Shown: positions 7,192 to 9,250 of the stretch, piece by piece | Numbering within the stretch: position 1 is the first letter of the stretch | How the letters are laid out: every line of letters starts with the position of its first letter | Assembly: GCA_017542695.1 (NCBI GenBank) | Contig: JAFXWT010000087.1 | Span: 1 to 9,250, forward strand | Length of the DNA: 9,250 nt | Direction of reading: 5' to 3' | Origin: Clostridia bacterium | GTDB taxonomy: Bacteria; Bacillota_A; Clostridia; Oscillospirales; CAG-272 | Position numbers and translations under genes: made by a program | The notes under the pieces: model-generated | What the model saw: only the letters and a program-made list of their open reading frames with translations | Told to the model about the DNA's origin: nothing | Database searches by the model: none

Positions 7192-7758
7192 TTATGCCTG
7201 CTCTGCTTTGAGTTTCTCGTAGTAAGCGGCTTTCGTTGCGGACATATACGGTCCGACGTAAACGATCAGAAGAATTCCGAATGTAAGGCAAGAGAGGAGG
7301 ATCCAACCGATAAATGAAAGTTCGAGAACGAAGAGTTCCCATTTGTGACCTTTCATCATCTGTCGTGACGCCGTGATAGCTTCTGTCTTCGTCATTTCGG
7401 GATGATCTTTCTGAATGAAGAACGTCATCGAGTACGAATAAGCTTTGATAATTCCGACAACGGGGATAAGGTTCCACAGTAAAAGGAAAATGCTTTCGAT
7501 AATACCTGTCACGCAAGCGTTGCCGAAGTTCGAGAATCCGCCGAACACGCTTCCGAGATCAGCTTTTTCGCCTTTCGCTACCGAAGTGAAAAAGATGCAA
7601 ATACCGACCGAGAGAGGTCCGGTAAGGATCAGTGTTCCGACAGCGGTGAACGATGCTACGCCGAGGATTGCGGATTCGATGAGGATTGCGAGAATGGCAT
7701 AGCCGAGATTACCTTTAAGACCGGCTTTTGCCTGTTGTTTGAGTTCTGCTCTGTTCAT
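7192..7758 (-). CDS. DUF975 family integral membrane protein
   Basis: This 188-residue protein matches the DUF975 family of Firmicute membrane proteins. It opens with M-N-R-A-E-L-K-Q-Q-A-K-A-G-L-K-G-N, the usual family start. It contains G-P-L-S-V-G (47-52) and F-G-G-F-S-N-F-G (72-79). The hallmark segment R-Q-M-M-K-G-H-K-W-E-L-F-V-L-E-L-S-F-I-G-W (132-152) is followed by a last hydrophobic helix. Four or so membrane segments are visible, at about 19-45, 46-61, 82-105 and 144-170. The family has no established biochemical role. The ATG at 7758 has GGAGG six bases upstream. It is a single-gene unit with its own promoter, divergent from the STAS gene and convergent with the zinc-ribbon gene. 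Confidence 0.92.
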   Translation of the reverse strand: MNRAELKQQAKAGLKGNLGYAILAILIESAILGVASFTAVGTLILTGPLSVGICIFFTSVAKGEKADLGSVFGGFSNFGNACVTGIIESIFLLLWNLIPVVGIIKAYSYSMTFFIQKDHPEMTKTEAITASRQMMKGHKWELFVLELSFIGWILLSCLTFGILLIVYVGPYMSATKAAYYEKLKAEQA

Positions 7759-7794
7759 AAAGAACCTCCATTGAAAAAGTGGGATGTTATAATA

Positions 7795-7823
7795 AGTATA
7801 TAGTTTTCAAACAAAAATGTCAA
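7795..7823 (-). promoter_or_regulatory. Sigma-A promoter of the DUF975 gene
   Basis: On the minus strand, TTGACA (7823-7818), a 17-bp spacer and TATACT (7800-7795) lie about 37 bp upstream of the start codon. The -35 box sits inside an inverted repeat. Confidence 0.8.
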
Positions 7824-7840
7824 TATTTTTCGACATTTTT
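7813..7840. repeat. Inverted repeat over the DUF975 -35 box, candidate operator
   Basis: AAAAATGTC (7813-7821) and GACATTTTT (7832-7840) are perfect 9-bp inverted arms around a 10-bp centre. One arm covers the -35 box of the DUF975 promoter, the position expected for a repressor site. The arms are AT-rich, so chance is a real alternative. Confidence 0.35.
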
Positions 7841-7902
7841 CATCAAAAAATACGAATTACAAAAATTAAGAAACAGAAAGTGTAAATTCGTTTCATTCGG
7901 TA

Positions 7903-7931
7903 TTGAAAAATTTGAAAGAATATGATATAAT
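7903..7931 (+). promoter_or_regulatory. Sigma-A promoter of the STAS/membrane-protein operon
   Basis: TTGAAA (7903-7908), a 17-bp spacer and TATAAT (7926-7931) lie about 77 bp upstream of the STAS start. The expected leader of roughly 70 nt contains a 12-bp GC-rich palindrome. It is a housekeeping-type promoter rather than one of the sigma-B type. Confidence 0.8.
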
Positions 7932-7960
7932 TATGACAATTAAAGTATAAAGTTAAAAAG

Positions 7961-7972
7961 CGGCGATCGCCG
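7961..7972. repeat. GC-rich palindrome in the STAS leader
   Basis: CGGCGATCGCCG is a perfect 12-bp palindrome in an otherwise AT-rich leader, about 30 bp downstream of the -10 box and 35 bp before the start codon. It could be an operator or a small RNA hairpin. Confidence 0.3.
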
Positions 7973-8007
7973 TATTCAAATATATCGTTTTGAAAGAGGG
8001 AAACATT

Positions 8008-8304
8008 ATGACTATCACAAAAACGCAGAACGGATCGGAACTTACAGTCGTCGTCGCAGGCAGACTCGACACAATGACCGCGCCTGAGCTTGAAAAAGAG
8101 CTCAATGAATCTCTCGAGGGAGTTACCGCGCTCACATTCGATCTGATAAAGCTCGACTATGTATCTTCCGCGGGATTGCGCGTCTTGCTTTCCGCGCAGA
8201 AAAAGATGAACAAACAGGGTGAAATGAAGCTCATACATGTCAACGAAACGATAATGGAGATATTCGAGGTCACGGGTTTTTCTGATATACTTACCATTGA
8301 ATAA
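8008..8304 (+). CDS. STAS-domain anti-sigma-factor antagonist (RsbV/SpoIIAA-like)
   Basis: This 98-residue protein is a single STAS domain. It has the family features: an early beta-hairpin ending in G-R-L-D-T-M-T-A-P-E-L (18-28), then F-D-L-I-K-L-D-Y-V-S-S-A-G-L-R-V-L-L. The serine aligning with the phosphorylated residue of SpoIIAA is S54, next to S53. Such proteins bind an anti-sigma kinase when unphosphorylated and so release a sigma factor, or act in other phosphorylation-controlled switches. No kinase, phosphatase or sigma factor is adjacent, so the partner is unknown. The ATG at 8008 has AGAGGG seven bases upstream; a TTG at 7990 in the same frame would precede that site and is rejected. 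It is probably co-transcribed with the membrane protein 44 bp downstream. Confidence 0.9.
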   Translation: MTITKTQNGSELTVVVAGRLDTMTAPELEKELNESLEGVTALTFDLIKLDYVSSAGLRVLLSAQKKMNKQGEMKLIHVNETIMEIFEVTGFSDILTIE

Positions 8305-8348
8305 ACTCGCACCGTGTTTGACGCACATATACGGAGAAAGGACGTATC

Positions 8349-8981
8349 ATGGAAAACATTTTTGAAAAAATACTGAAAAAAAGAGATGATCCGGGCAGAA
8401 AAGAAAACGTTCCTCTTGGCATAATCGGCGCCGTCCTTTTTTCGCTCGCGGGCGGTCTCATGTGGATAGGGCTTTATTACGCCGGATTTTTCGCCGGGAT
8501 ATCGGGTTTTATCGGCGTCGTCGCTGCCATATTCGGATACACTATTTTCGGCGGAAAAAGCTCGAAAAAAGGAATAATAATCGCCGTTATCGCGGCGTTG
8601 CTGTCACTCGTCCTCGGCTGGTACATGTGCCTGACGATTGATATTCACGATGCGTTCAACAGCTGGTATGAAAAGGGAGAAGTCGTGCGAGTGCCGAGCA
8701 TCTTTGAATGCTTTACGCTCGGTCCCGATTTTCTCGCCGATCCTGATGTCGCCGGCGCTTATTTCAAAGACCTCGCGTTAGGACTCTTTCTCGCTATTAT
8801 CGGAGCGGGCGGATTTGTTGTCAGATCGTTCAAAAAGACAAATACCGTCAGTGTGCCGCAAAATGAAGCGCCGCAGCAGATCTCGGCGTTCGACGAGTTT
8901 GATTACGACGAAAACGGAATGCCGAAGCGCGTTGAAAACTCCGGCGGGGAAGAAAACGCGACCGATGAAAGAAAAGAATAA
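8349..8981 (+). CDS. Four-helix membrane protein of unknown function
   Basis: I do not recognise this 210-residue protein. A short charged N-terminus (1-20, Lys/Arg/Asp-rich) precedes hydrophobic segments at about 22-42, 45-68, 75-97 and 140-159. A polar loop of about 40 residues lies between helices three and four (about 98-139). By the positive-inside rule the termini are probably cytoplasmic. The tail (about 160-210) is polar and acidic, with F-D-E-F-D-Y-D-E-N-G-M-P. The ATG at 8349 follows AGAAAGGA at six bases. The gene lies 44 bp after the STAS stop with no terminator or clear promoter between, and a strong terminator follows it, so the two genes probably form an operon. A role as membrane partner or sensor for the STAS protein is only a guess. 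Confidence 0.8.
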   Translation: MENIFEKILKKRDDPGRKENVPLGIIGAVLFSLAGGLMWIGLYYAGFFAGISGFIGVVAAIFGYTIFGGKSSKKGIIIAVIAALLSLVLGWYMCLTIDIHDAFNSWYEKGEVVRVPSIFECFTLGPDFLADPDVAGAYFKDLALGLFLAIIGAGGFVVRSFKKTNTVSVPQNEAPQQISAFDEFDYDENGMPKRVENSGGEENATDERKE

Positions 8982-9019
8982 AACAGCGGATAAAAATCAA
9001 TGTTTTCCGAAGGGGATAT

Positions 9020-9054
9020 CTCTGCGGCCATCATCGCCGCAGAGTTGTTTTTAT
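9020..9054 (+). terminator. Strong intrinsic terminator of the STAS/membrane-protein operon
   Basis: CTCTGCGGC (9020-9028) and GCCGCAGAG (9036-9044) form a perfect nine-pair stem around a 7-nt loop, followed by TTGTTTTTAT. It ends the two-gene unit and separates it from the regulator gene at the right edge. Confidence 0.95.
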
Positions 9055-9062
9055 ATTAAGTA

Positions 9063-9091
9063 TTGACAACAATGCCGATTTGTGGTATCAT
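9063..9091 (+). promoter_or_regulatory. Sigma-A promoter of the XRE regulator gene
   Basis: TTGACA (9063-9068), a 17-bp spacer and TATCAT (9086-9091) lie about 35 bp upstream of the start codon and directly after the preceding terminator. Confidence 0.8.
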
Positions 9092-9125
9092 TACAGTAAA
9101 GCATAATTTACGTATTGGAGGAAAA

Positions 9126-9250
9126 ATGAAAAATAACATCGTTGTGCTCAGAAAACAAAACAAGATCAAACAGCAACAGCTCGCGGCGGCAGTCGGAGTA
9201 TCGCGCCAGTCTATTTATTCGATAGAAAAGTGCAAATTTCTGCCGACAGT
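9126..9250 (+). CDS. XRE-family helix-turn-helix regulator, 5' part only
   Basis: The first 41 codons of a DNA-binding protein are visible before the window ends. The sequence reads M-K-N-N-I-V-V-L-R-K, then K-I-K-Q-Q-Q-L-A-A-A-V-G-V-S-R-Q-S-I-Y-S-I-E-K, which is a classic XRE helix-turn-helix (about residues 14-35). The tail F-L-P-T matches the next family position, where N/F-x-P-[ST] is usual. The pattern resembles the small stand-alone regulators of about 65-75 residues found in Clostridia and Bacilli, but a longer protein cannot be excluded. GGAGGA (9117-9122) is the ribosome binding site, close to the ATG. Targets are unknown. Confidence 0.88.
   Translation, partial: MKNNIVVLRKQNKIKQQQLAAAVGVSRQSIYSIEKCKFLPT

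Noticed and set aside
7990..8007. TTG start six codons upstream of the STAS ATG
   Set aside because: The AGAGGG site lies inside this extension and is correctly spaced for the ATG at 8008.

Overview
The window looks like a chromosomal stretch from an uncultured Clostridia-type Firmicute, probably a gut or rumen lineage. Supporting signs are strong GGAGG-type ribosome binding sites, sigma-A promoters with 17-bp spacers in front of almost every transcription unit, a DUF975 protein, an RsbV/SpoIIAA-like STAS protein, zinc-ribbon membrane proteins, and GH78 and heparinase-II/III-like enzymes without signal peptides. Base composition is moderate. The assignment is inference; there is no marker gene in the window.

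Left part (1-2106, minus strand). The left edge carries a short open stretch that reads like the C-terminal part of a serine recombinase, apparently cut off at its N-terminal side. Next comes a complete tRNA-Arg(CCU) gene with an encoded CCA end and its own terminator. Upstream of that tRNA on the same strand lies a 578-residue AI-2E/PerM-family membrane protein with an unusual cytosol-type linker and acidic tail. The tRNA 3' end next to a recombinase remnant suggests an old or current integration site, with the element lying to the left.

Middle part (2229-6730, plus strand). Two large enzymes follow: a GH78 alpha-L-rhamnosidase-like protein (833 aa) and a heparinase II/III-family polysaccharide-lyase-like protein (591 aa). 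Each has its own recognisable promoter and each has a palindrome near it. Neither has a signal peptide, so they probably act inside the cell on imported rhamnose- and uronate-containing oligosaccharides. No transporter or regulator for them is in the window.

Right part (6739-9250). A 110-residue zinc-ribbon membrane protein (+) converges on a DUF975 membrane protein (-) at a shared bidirectional terminator. Divergent from DUF975 is a likely two-gene operon: a 98-residue STAS anti-sigma-factor antagonist and a 210-residue four-helix membrane protein of unknown function, closed by a strong terminator. The window ends inside an XRE-type helix-turn-helix regulator.

I see no CRISPR array, complete mobile element, riboswitch or rRNA. 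The least explained units are the STAS/membrane-protein pair and the modified AI-2E protein. The rest looks like ordinary accessory and housekeeping content.
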